Below are positions 8,195 to 16,736 of a stretch of DNA of 64,000 nucleotides, piece by piece. Position 1 is the stretch's first letter, and each line of letters begins with the position of its first letter. Location of the stretch: contig NZ_RJUU01000001.1 in the NCBI RefSeq assembly GCF_003751445.1, positions 2,361,001-2,425,000 on the forward strand, read 5' to 3'. Made by a program: the position numbers and the translations under genes. Under the pieces are notes generated by a model. The model ran no database searches. It had not been told where the DNA came from and saw nothing but the letters and a program-made list of their open reading frames with translations. This DNA comes from Streptomyces sp. 840.1. GTDB taxonomy: Bacteria; Actinomycetota; Actinomycetes; Streptomycetales; Streptomycetaceae.

Positions 8195-10021
8195 CTAGAA
8201 CGCGGCCTCGTCGAGCTCCATCAGGGAGTTGTCGACGGCCTCGGCGAGTGCGCGCTCGGCGCCGACGCCCGGCAGGACGTTCGCGGCGAAGAACTTCGCG
8301 GCGGCGATCTTGCCCCGGTAGAAGGCGACGTCCTTGGCGGCGGCGGTCGGCAGCTTCTCGGCGGCCACGGCCGCGCCCTTCAGCAGCAGGTAGCCGACGA
8401 CGACGTCACCGGAGGCCAGCAGCAGGCGGGTGGTGTTCAGGCCCACCTTGTAGATGTTCTTCACGTCCTCGCCGGTCGCGGTGAGGTCGGTGATCATCGT
8501 GCCGACGATCGCCTCCAGGTCCACGGCGGCCTTGGCGAGCGAGTCCAGCGCGCCGGACAGCTCCTCGTTGCCCTGGGCGCCCGCGAGGAACTTCTTGATC
8601 TCCTCGGAGAGCGTGTTGAGCGAGGCGCCCTGGTCGCGGACGATCTTCCGGAAGAAGAAGTCCTGGCCCTGGATCGCCGTCGTGCCCTCGTACAGCGTGT
8701 CGATCTTGGCGTCACGGATGTACTGCTCGATCGGGTACTCCTGGAGGTACCCGGAGCCGCCGAAGGTCTGGAGCGACTGCGCCAGCTGCTCGTACGACTT
8801 CTCGGAGCCGTAGCCCTTCACGATCGGGAGCAGCAGGTCGTTGAGGCCGTGCAGCGCCTTCGCGTCCTCGCCCGCGGCCTCCTTCTCCTGGATCGCGTCC
8901 TGGACGGAGGCGGTGTAGAGGACGAGGGAGCGCATGCCCTCGGCGTACGCCTTCTGCGTCATGAGCGAGCGGCGCACGTCGGGGTGGTGCGTGATGGTGA
9001 CCTTGGGGGCCGTCTTGTCCATGAACTGCGACAGGTCGGTGCCCTGGACGCGCTCCTTGGCGTACTCCAGCGCGTTCAGGTAACCGGTCGAGAGCGCGGC
9101 GATGGCCTTCGTGCCGACCATCATGCGGGCGAACTCGATGATGCGGAACATCTGGCGGATGCCGTCGTGCTTGTCACCGATCAGCCAGCCCTTGGCGGGG
9201 TGCTGGTCGCCGAACGTCATCTCGCAGGTGTTGGACGCCTTGAGGCCCATCTTGTGCTCGACGTTCGTCGCGTACACGCCGTTGCGCTCGGCCAGTTCGC
9301 CGGTGGTCCAGTCGAAGTGAAACTTCGGGACCATGAAGAGCGAGAGGCCCTTGGTGCCCGGTCCGGCGCCCTCGGGGCGGGCCAGTACGTAGTGGATGAT
9401 GTTCTCGGACATGTCGTGCTCGCCCGAGGTGATGAAGCGCTTCACACCCTCGATGTGCCAGGAGCCGTCCTCCTGCTCGACGGCCTTCGTGCGGCCGGCG
9501 CCGACGTCGGAGCCGGCGTCCGGCTCGGTCAGCACCATCGTCGAGCCCCACTGCTTCTCGACGGCGATCTCGGCGATCTTCTTCTGCGCGTCGTTGCCCT
9601 CGTCGAAGAGGATGCCGGCGAAGGCCGGGCCGGAGGAGTACATCCACACGGCCGGGTTGGCGCCGAGCAGCAGCTCCGCGTAGCCCCAGATCAGGGAGCG
9701 CGGGGCGGTGGTGCCGCCGATCTCCTCGGGGAGGCCCAGGCGCCAGTACTCGGAGTCCATGAAGGCCTGGTAGGACTTCTTGAAGGTGTCCGGGACCGGT
9801 GCGGTGTTGGTCTCCGGGTCGAAGACCGGGGGGTTGCGGTCGGCGTCGGCGTAGGAGTCGGCGAGCTCGTTCTCCGCGAGGCGGGTGACCTCGTCGAGGA
9901 TGCTCTTCGCGGTCTCGACGTCCATCTCCGCGAACGGTCCGGTGCCGTACAGCTTGTCGCGCCCGAGGACCTCGAAGAGGTTGAACTCGATGTCGCGGAG
10001 ATTCGACTTGTAGTGCCCCAT
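8195..10021 (-). CDS. acyl-CoA dehydrogenase (long, FadE5-like)
   Basis: A 608-aa flavoprotein of the long acyl-CoA dehydrogenase branch. It has an extended N-terminus ([19 protein letters not shown]), the FAD-binding [17 protein letters not shown] block, [10 protein letters not shown], and the catalytic-Glu region [11 protein letters not shown] near residue 440. A C-terminal helical extension of ~130 residues is absent from short- and medium-chain enzymes. It should catalyse alpha,beta-dehydrogenation of acyl-CoAs with electron transfer to ETF. ATG 10021 is preceded by GGAGC. The divergent intergenic region holds a near-palindrome TACCCGTCAGTA (about 10108-10119) that could be a fatty-acid regulator operator; this is a weak inference. 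Confidence 0.93.
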   Translation of the reverse strand: MGHYKSNLRDIEFNLFEVLGRDKLYGTGPFAEMDVETAKSILDEVTRLAENELADSYADADRNPPVFDPETNTAPVPDTFKKSYQAFMDSEYWRLGLPEEIGGTTAPRSLIWGYAELLLGANPAVWMYSSGPAFAGILFDEGNDAQKKIAEIAVEKQWGSTMVLTEPDAGSDVGAGRTKAVEQEDGSWHIEGVKRFITSGEHDMSENIIHYVLARPEGAGPGTKGLSLFMVPKFHFDWTTGELAERNGVYATNVEHKMGLKASNTCEMTFGDQHPAKGWLIGDKHDGIRQMFRIIEFARMMVGTKAIAALSTGYLNALEYAKERVQGTDLSQFMDKTAPKVTITHHPDVRRSLMTQKAYAEGMRSLVLYTASVQDAIQEKEAAGEDAKALHGLNDLLLPIVKGYGSEKSYEQLAQSLQTFGGSGYLQEYPIEQYIRDAKIDTLYEGTTAIQGQDFFFRKIVRDQGASLNTLSEEIKKFLAGAQGNEELSGALDSLAKAAVDLEAIVGTMITDLTATGEDVKNIYKVGLNTTRLLLASGDVVVGYLLLKGAAVAAEKLPTAAAKDVAFYRGKIAAAKFFAANVLPGVGAERALAEAVDNSLMELDEAAF

Positions 10022-10169
10022 GGGAAGGCTCCGTAATCAATAGCAGTGGCGCGCAGCGCCCCGTGGAGGGGTGGCCCGGACTTATCAGCTGACCCCTACG
10101 ATGATGCTACCCGTCAGTAATAAGACGCAACCCCTCAAGGCACAGATGTGTCCGATTACTCTTTGCCTC

Positions 10170-10610
10170 ATGTACGGCTACGACCAGAATCAGGGCGCAC
10201 AGCAGCCGATGGGTGGCGGCTACGGCGAGCAGCCGCTGTATCCCGAACCCTCGCCGCCCTCGCTGGGCGACGCGGTACGGGCCTTCACGACCGGCTCGCT
10301 GGCCGCCGAGGACTTCCAGCAGATCTTCGCGACGTCGAAGGTCTACTGCCCGCGCGGTGACAACCCGGGTTTCCTCGCGCTCCACAACACCCAGCAGCCG
10401 GTCATCCCGATGTTCACCACGCTCAAGGAGCTGCGGCTCTACGCGGGCAAGGAGTCCAAGTACTTCGTGATCACCGGTGCCGAGGTGATCGACCTGCTGC
10501 CCACCGGCTACGGCTTCGTCCTGGACATGGAGGGCGAGCACCGCATGGTCTTCGACGCCAAGGCCGTGGAGCAGATGGTCGACTTCGCGATGCGCCGGAT
10601 GTACGGCTGA
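10170..10610 (+). CDS. SseB-like protein
   Basis: A 146-aa protein. ATG 10170 starts MYGYDQNQGAQQ, with a Gly/Gln-rich tail typical of actinobacterial SseB proteins. The body (LAAEDFQQIFATSKVYCPRG, then VIPMFTTLKELRLY, then VIDLLPTGYGFVLDME) matches SseB N-terminal-type domains, of unknown role. No strong ribosome site precedes the ATG, so the mRNA may have little or no leader; an in-frame extension to 10071 cannot be excluded. Its stop codon lies inside the first copy of a 29-bp tandem repeat that marks the edge of the accessory island. Confidence 0.75.
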   Translation: MYGYDQNQGAQQPMGGGYGEQPLYPEPSPPSLGDAVRAFTTGSLAAEDFQQIFATSKVYCPRGDNPGFLALHNTQQPVIPMFTTLKELRLYAGKESKYFVITGAEVIDLLPTGYGFVLDMEGEHRMVFDAKAVEQMVDFAMRRMYG

Positions 10611-10659
10611 GAGCCAGGGCCTCTCGTTCGTACGGGTGAGAGCTAGGGCCTCTCGTTCG
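10601..10659. repeat. 29-bp tandem duplication at the island's left edge
   Basis: Two copies, 10601-10630 and 10630-10659, with a period of 29 bp. They differ at only two positions over 30 bp (gtacggC/G and gagagcC/T). Copy 1 contains the stop codon of the SseB-like gene. Copy 2 contains the stop codon of the convergent ABC permease and encodes its last five residues (ANERP). Each copy also carries short arms GAGAG/CTCTC that could form a weak hairpin. The position, bridging a core gene and the last island gene, suggests a recombination junction or local slippage. Confidence 0.8.
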
Positions 10660-11506
10660 CGGCGGGCAGGCCGCGGGCGCGCAGCACCCGGCGCTGTACC
10701 GGTCCGAAGACACCCGTCTCGACCACCACCCCGACGGCCAGGATCACCAGGGCGGCGGCCAGTACCGGGCTCAGGCGGCCGCTGCGCCGTCCGGCGTCGA
10801 GCACCTGGCCGAGGCCGGGCAACGGGGTGGACGCCATGAGCTCCGCCGTCATCAGGGCCCGCCAGCCGAACGCCCAGCCCTGCCGGAGCGCGGCCACCAC
10901 ACCGGGCAGGGCGGCCGGAAGCAGGACGTGGCGCACCCCGGCCGCTCCCGTCGCCCCCATGGCCCGGCCCGCCCGCACCAGGAGCGGTGGCACCTGGTCC
11001 AGCGCGGTGAGGACCCCGGTCGCCACCGAGGGAACGGCGCCGAGGAGCACCACCAGGTAGACCGCGGCCTGCGAGGTGCCGAGGCAGATCACGGCGATGG
11101 GCACCAGGACCGCCGCCGGAAGTGACTGGAAGGCACTCAGCATGGGGCCGAGAGGCCCCCGGATGAACCCGAACCGGTGCAGCAGCAGGCCGAGGGGCAC
11201 ACCCACCGCCGCGGACGCCGCGAACCCCGCGAGGCAGCGGCCCAGGCTGTGCAGCAGTCCGGGGCCGAGCGCCCCGGCGGACCAGGCGTCGGACAGATCG
11301 CGCAGGACCGCGGCCGGTGCGGGCAGCACCGGCGACAGGCCGAGCAGGTGGACCAGCTGCCAGACACCCACCACCAGCAGGACCGCGGAGCAGCCGGGCC
11401 AGGTGCGGGCCACGACGCGTCTCACCGGTGCTCCGGTGAGGACTCGGCGGACGTCCCCGCCGGGCAGCGCGTCCGCCGGGCGGGCCGCGCTGTCAACAGC
11501 GTGCAC
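10643..11506 (-). CDS. ABC transporter permease, SsuC/TauC-like
   Basis: A 287-aa membrane protein of the BPD_transp_1 class with about six helices. The conserved EAA-type loop reads RAGRAMGATGAAGVRHVLLPAALPGVVAAL; only part matches the classic EAA sequence. GTG 11506 lies inside the ATPase gene (14-bp overlap), so the two are translationally coupled. Closest in organisation are sulfonate/nitrate/taurine permeases beside sulfate-activation genes in actinobacteria. No substrate-binding protein gene is present in the island. Its 3' end is formed by the second copy of the 29-bp tandem repeat. Confidence 0.88.
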   Translation of the reverse strand: MHAVDSAARPADALPGGDVRRVLTGAPVRRVVARTWPGCSAVLLVVGVWQLVHLLGLSPVLPAPAAVLRDLSDAWSAGALGPGLLHSLGRCLAGFAASAAVGVPLGLLLHRFGFIRGPLGPMLSAFQSLPAAVLVPIAVICLGTSQAAVYLVVLLGAVPSVATGVLTALDQVPPLLVRAGRAMGATGAAGVRHVLLPAALPGVVAALRQGWAFGWRALMTAELMASTPLPGLGQVLDAGRRSGRLSPVLAAALVILAVGVVVETGVFGPVQRRVLRARGLPAANERP

Positions 11507-12248
11507 GGCGGTCGGCCTCCTCGCTGAGCCGGGCCGTGATCTCGTCGACGAGACGGGCCGCGTCCGGGGCGTCGGCGTCCCGTGACCGGCGTCCGACGGA
11601 CCACTCGGCCACCACCCGGCCGGGCCCCGACCCCATCAGCACCACGCGGTCCCCCAGCGCCACCGCCTCCCTGACGTCATGGGTCACGAAGAGCACCGTC
11701 GCCCCCCGTTCCGCACAGACGCGGACGAGCTCGCCGTGCAGCGCCCCCCGGGTCGCGGTGTCGAGTGCCGCGAACGGCTCGTCCATCAGCAGGACGTCCG
11801 CGCCCTGTGCCAGGGCACGGGCCAGGGCGACCCGTTGGCGCATGCCGCCGGACAGCTCGTGCACCCGCTGCCCGTAGCTCTCGGGGAGCCCCATCAGGGT
11901 GAGGAGGCTCCGGGCCCGGTCGCGGCGGGAGACCGGGGAGACACCGGCGAGGCGGAGTGCCAGTTCGACGTTCCGGCCCGCCGTGAGCCACGGGAACAGG
12001 GCGTGGTCCTGGAACATCACGGCGGGACGTCCGCCCGTGACGGAGATCCTCCCCGCGCTCGCCGTATCCAGCCCGGCGACCAGATGGAGCAGGGTCGACT
12101 TGCCCGAACCGGAGGCACCGACGACGCACACGAACTCGCCCTTCGCGAGCCGCAGATCGACATCCTCCAGCACGACGCGACGGGCCGGACCCGTGCCGTA
12201 CCGCTTCGTGACGCCGTGGACCTCGACGGCCGTGGTGTGCGCCGTCAT
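11493..12248 (-). CDS. ABC transporter ATP-binding protein, SsuB/TauB-like
   Basis: A 251-aa ATPase. Walker A VVGASGSGKSTLLHLVAG, Q-loop region PAVMFQDHALFPW, signature LSGGMRQRVALARAL, Walker B ADVLLMDEPFAALD and H-loop VLFVTHDVREAVALGD are all intact, so it should hydrolyse ATP. The FQDHALFPW form is typical of the nitrate/sulfonate/taurine group. It starts one base before the CysN stop region ends, with the operon order cysD-cysN-ATPase-permease. It should energise uptake of sulfate, sulfonate or another sulfur source by the adjacent permease. Confidence 0.92.
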   Translation of the reverse strand: MTAHTTAVEVHGVTKRYGTGPARRVVLEDVDLRLAKGEFVCVVGASGSGKSTLLHLVAGLDTASAGRISVTGGRPAVMFQDHALFPWLTAGRNVELALRLAGVSPVSRRDRARSLLTLMGLPESYGQRVHELSGGMRQRVALARALAQGADVLLMDEPFAALDTATRGALHGELVRVCAERGATVLFVTHDVREAVALGDRVVLMGSGPGRVVAEWSVGRRSRDADAPDAARLVDEITARLSEEADRRARC

Positions 12249-12249
12249 C

Positions 12250-13590
12250 TCAGAAGTCCCAGCCCTCGTCGTCGGCTTCGGGCGCGTCGGTGGCCGCGGC
12301 GGCGAAGGAGGCGCCCGCCATGCCGGCCGACAGGGTGGCGCCGTCGGCGGGGTCGATCAGCAGGAAGGAACCGGTGCGGCGGGAGTCGGCGTACGCGTCG
12401 AGCGCGAGTGGCCCGGCGGTGCGGACGATGACCCGGCCGATGTCGTTGGCGGCGAGCCGGCCCGGGGCCGGGTGCTGGGAGAGGTCGTCCAGCGTGAGGC
12501 GTGAGGGGATGTCCTTGACTATCGCCTTGACGGTGCGGGTGGTGTGCTTGATGAGTACCCGCTGGCCCACGGTGAGGGGCCGGTCCGCGACGTGGCAGAC
12601 GGTCGCTTCGACGTCCTGGGTGACGGCGGGGGCGTCGTCGGAGGGTGCGATGAGGTCGCCGCGTGAGATGTCGACGTCGTCGGTGAGGCGGATGGTGACC
12701 GACTGGGGGGCCCAGGCGGTGTCGACGCTGGTGCCGAGGAGGTCGATCGCGGCGATCGTCGAGGTACGGCCGGAGGGCAGTACGGTGACGGGCTCGCCGA
12801 CCCGGAACGCTCCGGCGGCGATCTGGCCGGCGTAGCCCCGGTAGTCGCGGTGCTGCGGGGTCTGCGGCCGGATCACGTACTGGACGGGGAAGCGGGCGTG
12901 GCAGCCGGTGAGGTCGTGGCTGACCGGGACGGTCTCCAGGTGCTCCAGAACGGTCGGGCCGCCGTACCAGTCCATGTGGGAGGACGGCTCCACGACGTTG
13001 TCGCCGGTCAGCGCGGAGATCGGGATGGCGGTGATCTCCGGGACGCCGAGGGATGCCGCGTAGGCGGTGAACTCCTGCGCGATGGCGGCAAACACCGGTT
13101 CCGCGTAGTCGACCAGGTCCATCTTGTTCACGGCCAGCACCACGTGCGGGACGCGGAGCAGGGCGGCGACGGCGGCGTGCCTGCGGGTCTGCTCGACGAC
13201 CCCGTTGCGGGCGTCGACCAGCACCACGGCCAGCTCGGCGGTGGAGGCGCCGGTGACCATGTTGCGGGTGTACTGCACATGGCCCGGGGTGTCGGCCAGG
13301 ATGAACCGGCGCCGGGCGGTGGCGAAGTAGCGGTAGGCGACATCGATCGTGATGCCCTGCTCACGCTCGGCCCGCAGCCCGTCGGTCAGCAGCGCCAGGT
13401 CAGGTGCTTCCTGGCCGCGCTTGCGGGACGCGTCCTCGACCGCCCCCAGCTGGTCGGTCAGAACCGACTTGGAGTCGTGCAGCAACCGGCCGACCAGCGT
13501 CGACTTCCCGTCGTCGACGGAGCCCGCGGTGGCGAAGCGCAACAGGGCCGCCGACGGTCCGACGCCGGGCCGCTGAATCGTCTCGGTCAT
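12250..13590 (-). CDS. cysN: sulfate adenylyltransferase large subunit (GTPase)
   Basis: A 446-aa EF-Tu-like GTPase that partners CysD to convert sulfate and ATP to APS, driven by GTP hydrolysis. G1 is AGSVDDGKSTLVGRLL, G3 is DTPGHVQYTRNM and G4 is NKMDLVD. Two beta-barrel domains follow the G domain. No APS kinase (CysC) domain is fused: the protein ends at EADDEGWDF. It is 2 bp downstream of cysD. In this island the likely role is to supply APS, and so PAPS, for the sulfotransferase, rather than or in addition to cysteine synthesis. Confidence 0.95.
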   Translation of the reverse strand: MTETIQRPGVGPSAALLRFATAGSVDDGKSTLVGRLLHDSKSVLTDQLGAVEDASRKRGQEAPDLALLTDGLRAEREQGITIDVAYRYFATARRRFILADTPGHVQYTRNMVTGASTAELAVVLVDARNGVVEQTRRHAAVAALLRVPHVVLAVNKMDLVDYAEPVFAAIAQEFTAYAASLGVPEITAIPISALTGDNVVEPSSHMDWYGGPTVLEHLETVPVSHDLTGCHARFPVQYVIRPQTPQHRDYRGYAGQIAAGAFRVGEPVTVLPSGRTSTIAAIDLLGTSVDTAWAPQSVTIRLTDDVDISRGDLIAPSDDAPAVTQDVEATVCHVADRPLTVGQRVLIKHTTRTVKAIVKDIPSRLTLDDLSQHPAPGRLAANDIGRVIVRTAGPLALDAYADSRRTGSFLLIDPADGATLSAGMAGASFAAAATDAPEADDEGWDF

Positions 13591-13592
13591 CT

Positions 13593-14522
13593 CTAGAAGT
13601 ACCCCTCGCGCTTGCGGTCTTCCATCGCGGCCTCGGACATCTTGTCGTCGGCGCGGGTCGCGCCCCGCTCGCTGAGCCGGGAGGCGGCGATCTCGGTGAT
13701 CACGGCGGCCAGTGTGGTGGCGTCGGAGTCGACGGCGCCGGTGCAGGACATGTCACCGACGGTGCGGTAGCGGACCTGGCGGGTCTCGGTCCGCTCGTGC
13801 TCCTTGGGACCGCCCCAGTCGCCCGCGGTCAGCCACATGCCGGAGCGGCTGAACACCTCGCGCTCGTGGGCGAAGTAGATCTGCGGGAGCTCGATGCCCT
13901 CGCGCTCGATGTACTGCCACACGTCCAGCTCGGTCCAGTTGGAGATCGGGAACACCCGGACGTGCTCGCCCGCGGCGTGCCGGCCGTTGTACAGCTGCCA
14001 CAGCTCGGGGCGCTGGCGGCGCGGGTCCCACTGGGAGAACTCGTCGCGCAGCGAGAAGACCCGCTCCTTGGCCCGTGCCTTCTCCTCGTCGCGGCGGCCG
14101 CCGCCGAACACCGCGTCGAAGCGGTGCTGCTGGATCGCCTCGGTCAGCGGCACGGTCTGCAGCGGGTTGCGGGTGCCGTCGGGGCGCTCGCGGAGCTTTC
14201 CGGCGTCGATGTACTCCTGGACGGAGGCGACGTGCAGTCGCAGCCCGTGCTCGGCGACCGTGCGGTCGCGGTACTCCAGCACCTCGGGGAAGTTGTGCCC
14301 GGTGTCCACGTGCAGCAGCGTGAACGGCACCGGCGCGGGCGCGAACGCCTTCAGCGCCAGATGCAGCATCAGGATCGAGTCCTTGCCGCCGGAGAAGAGG
14401 ATCACCGGCCGTTCGAACTCTCCCGCCACCTCACGGAAGATGTGCACCGCCTCCGACTCCAGAACGTCCAGATGGGAGAGCGTGGCTCCCGCGTCCGCCC
14501 GCACTGCCTCCGTACCCGCCAT
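13593..14522 (-). CDS. cysD: sulfate adenylyltransferase small subunit
   Basis: A 309-aa PP-loop ATP pyrophosphatase that forms the ATP sulfurylase heterodimer with CysN. The nucleotide loop is ILFSGGKDSILMLHLALK. Further family marks are TLLHVDTGHNFPEV, FGGGRRDEEKARAKER and IYFAHEREVF. The stop TAG (13595-13593) is 2 bp from the cysN ATG. ATG 14522 follows the glycosyltransferase stop by 3 bp. Neither cysC nor cysH is nearby, unlike the usual actinobacterial sulfate-assimilation operon. Confidence 0.95.
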   Translation of the reverse strand: MAGTEAVRADAGATLSHLDVLESEAVHIFREVAGEFERPVILFSGGKDSILMLHLALKAFAPAPVPFTLLHVDTGHNFPEVLEYRDRTVAEHGLRLHVASVQEYIDAGKLRERPDGTRNPLQTVPLTEAIQQHRFDAVFGGGRRDEEKARAKERVFSLRDEFSQWDPRRQRPELWQLYNGRHAAGEHVRVFPISNWTELDVWQYIEREGIELPQIYFAHEREVFSRSGMWLTAGDWGGPKEHERTETRQVRYRTVGDMSCTGAVDSDATTLAAVITEIAASRLSERGATRADDKMSEAAMEDRKREGYF

Positions 14523-14525
14523 CGC

Positions 14526-15347
14526 TCAGGCCGCCGGCAGGGCGGTGGCCAGTGAGTTCGCCGCCTGGAGACCCAGGTTGAGACCGGCCGCCGCCGGGTC
14601 GTCCGACCAGGGCTGGGACCGGGCGCTGGCCGCGAACCTGCGCAGCGCCGACGCGGGCGCGCTGCGCGGGGCCAGCCGACCCGCGCGCCAGGCCTCACGC
14701 AGCGCGATTCCGGCGCCCTTGCTGTTGCGGTGGGCCACCCGGAGCCCCGGCACGAAGTGCACCCGGCCGCCGGACTCGGCGAGCCGTTCCACGAGGCCGT
14801 TGTCGCTCGCGGTGACCTGGTCGGGGAACCCCTCGGCGGCGCGGAACGCAGCCGTCCAGACCGCCGAGTTGCCGCCCGCGAAGAACGTGACCTCGCTGCC
14901 GGGGACGTGCTGTGCGTAGCGGACCTCGTAGCGGTACTGGCGGGCGCGTGCGACCACGCTGCTGTCGAACGGCAGCACCCGGCCGGTGATCGCCGCCCGC
15001 TCCGGGGTGAGCGCCGTGTCGAGGACGTCGAACCAGTCGGGGAGGGGCCGGGCGTCGTCGTCGAGGAACGCCAGGACGTCGCCGGTGGCCTCCTGGCCCG
15101 CGAGGTTGCGGCCGGCCGCCGCACCGCGGCGCCGTTCGTGGCGCAGCAGGCGGATGGGGAAGCGGTGGGCCGACTCGTCGACGCGCAGCGGGGTCTCCGA
15201 GGCGTCGTCGACCAGGATCACCTCGTGGACGATGCCCGTGTCGCATGCCGCGATCGCGGTCAGCAGTGCGTCGATGTCGGCGGGGCGGTTCCGGGTGGCG
15301 ACCACGACGGAGACCTGCTTGCCGCCGTCTGGGGGTGTCGTGTTCAT
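14526..15347 (-). CDS. family 2 (GT-A) glycosyltransferase
   Basis: A 273-aa protein with a GT-A fold: VSVVVATRNRPADIDALL, VHEVILVDDASETPL, and the metal/nucleotide-binding FLDDDARPLPDWF. The acceptor-side part GNSAVWTAAFRAAEGF followed by TASDNGLVERLAESGG is typical of family 2 enzymes, with an aspartate where the catalytic ED is expected. No membrane helix is evident. ATG 15347 has AAGGAG 9 bp upstream. It lies between ATP-grasp ligase 2 and cysD, and could transfer the sugar made by the upstream nucleotide-sugar dehydrogenase onto a peptide or acid acceptor. Confidence 0.85.
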   Translation of the reverse strand: MNTTPPDGGKQVSVVVATRNRPADIDALLTAIAACDTGIVHEVILVDDASETPLRVDESAHRFPIRLLRHERRRGAAAGRNLAGQEATGDVLAFLDDDARPLPDWFDVLDTALTPERAAITGRVLPFDSSVVARARQYRYEVRYAQHVPGSEVTFFAGGNSAVWTAAFRAAEGFPDQVTASDNGLVERLAESGGRVHFVPGLRVAHRNSKGAGIALREAWRAGRLAPRSAPASALRRFAASARSQPWSDDPAAAGLNLGLQAANSLATALPAA

Positions 15348-15431
15348 CGCAGTTCTACTCCTTGCGGACGTTCGCGGCGGCCACCTGTGGGGGCCGGGCG
15401 GGGCTCTTGGGGTGCGGCGGGACGCGGCCGG

Positions 15432-16715
15432 TCAGCGGGACGCCGCACCGAACGGGTCGAGGACCTCGTCCACTTCGTCGAGGAGCGTGCCGAGGGTGGC
15501 GGACCCGCCGTCGTCGCCGGTGACCGGCTCCGTGGTGATCACGATGCGGGCCGCGGCCTCCGCGGCGAGCCGCACGGCGGCCTCCGCGTCGGCCGCGCGG
15601 ACCACGACATGGCCGCAGCGGTCCTCCGACCAGCGCAGTTCGTGCACCGTGTCCCCGGGCTCGACCTGGACGTCGACCTGGACGACTCCGTCCATCGCCT
15701 CGGCCTCCGCCGCGCCCGTCACCGAGGTGACGGTTCCCGGGGCGGCGACGAGGAAGCGGATGGCGGCCGCGCTCGTCGGCTCGGCCCGCTGCGGCAGCGG
15801 GTCGCCGTCCAGGGCGAGCCGGTAGGCGGCCTCCTCCAGGTCGACGCCGTGGACCAGGCGGACCAGTTCGTTGATGCGGTCCCCGCCGCGGCGGCTGTGC
15901 GACTCGATGACGCGGGGACCGGCGGCGGTGAGGATCAGTTCGGTGTGCGCCGGCCCGTCGACGAGACCCACGGCGTCCAGCAGGGCTTCGACCGTCGAGA
16001 CAACGGCCTGCCGTTCGGCTCCGTCCAGGGGCGCGGGCACCACGTGACCGAGCTCCACCACGCCCTGCCCGGTCTCCTTGCCGGTGACCGCGACGACGGT
16101 GTGCGCCCCGGCCCGGGAGAACGTCTCGACGCTGAGTTCCTCGCCGGTCAGCCACTCCTCCGCCATGAAGTCGTCGAGGCCGAACGCCTCGCGCCACGCC
16201 CACGCCTCGTCGACCTCGTCGACGGACGCGATCCGGCGGACGCCCAGGCTGCCGGAGCCCATGGTCGGCTTGAGCACGGCAGAACCCGCCGCCTTCACGA
16301 AGTCGCGCAACTCGGCGGCGGTCGGCCGGGTCACCGTCCGCACCGGTCCGATGCCCTGTTCGTTCAGCAGGGCGCGCAGGGCGGGCTTGTCGTGCAGCAG
16401 CCGGGTGGTCCGCTCGCCGTTTCCGGGCAGTCCGAGCGCGTCGGTGAGATGGCCCGCCACCACCTGGGCCGCCTCGGTCTGGGTGAAGACCCGGGCGAAC
16501 GGCCGCTGTGCGTGCAGGGCGCGCACCAGGGCCGTGACGGTGGGAACGTCCTGGTAGTCGATGAGCAGCAGCTGGGAGCAGTGCTCGACCACATCCGGGT
16601 CGAACGCGGACGGCTTCTGGATGTGCACCACCTCGAGACCGAGCGCTGCGGCCTTGCGGACGATGCCGGCCTTTCCGCCGACGACGAGAACGCGGGTTGC
16701 GGGCAAGGGAATCAC
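15432..16715 (-). CDS. ATP-grasp ligase 2 (amino-acid ligase/carnosine-synthase-like)
   Basis: A 427-aa protein of the ATP-grasp superfamily: AVLKPTMGSGSLGVRR (glycine-rich lid), FMAEEWLTGEELSVE (adenine contact and metal ligands) and RVIESHSRRGGDRIN (ATP/Mg site and substrate arginine). The motif LGHVVPAPL followed by AHTELI matches L-amino-acid ligases of the carnosine synthase/BtrJ type, which join two amino acids through an acyl phosphate. It shares these segments with the second ATP-grasp at 22336-23628, so the two are paralogues. GTG 16715 is the best available start, with only a weak AAGG site. Substrates are unknown. Confidence 0.88.
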   Translation of the reverse strand: MIPLPATRVLVVGGKAGIVRKAAALGLEVVHIQKPSAFDPDVVEHCSQLLLIDYQDVPTVTALVRALHAQRPFARVFTQTEAAQVVAGHLTDALGLPGNGERTTRLLHDKPALRALLNEQGIGPVRTVTRPTAAELRDFVKAAGSAVLKPTMGSGSLGVRRIASVDEVDEAWAWREAFGLDDFMAEEWLTGEELSVETFSRAGAHTVVAVTGKETGQGVVELGHVVPAPLDGAERQAVVSTVEALLDAVGLVDGPAHTELILTAAGPRVIESHSRRGGDRINELVRLVHGVDLEEAAYRLALDGDPLPQRAEPTSAAAIRFLVAAPGTVTSVTGAAEAEAMDGVVQVDVQVEPGDTVHELRWSEDRCGHVVVRAADAEAAVRLAAEAAARIVITTEPVTGDDGGSATLGTLLDEVDEVLDPFGAASR

Positions 16716-16736
16716 CTTCGGTAGGGGTTCGGCGGA

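Noticed and set aside
8171..10036. 621-aa plus-strand frame opposite the acyl-CoA dehydrogenase
   Set aside because: Exactly mirrors a conserved gene, with valine/leucine/arginine-rich shadow composition.
10022..10169. A confident promoter/operator for the acyl-CoA dehydrogenase and SseB genes
   Set aside because: TAGCAT and TACCCGTCAGTA are plausible but no -35 at good spacing or clear inverted repeat was found; left as a note in the gene entry.
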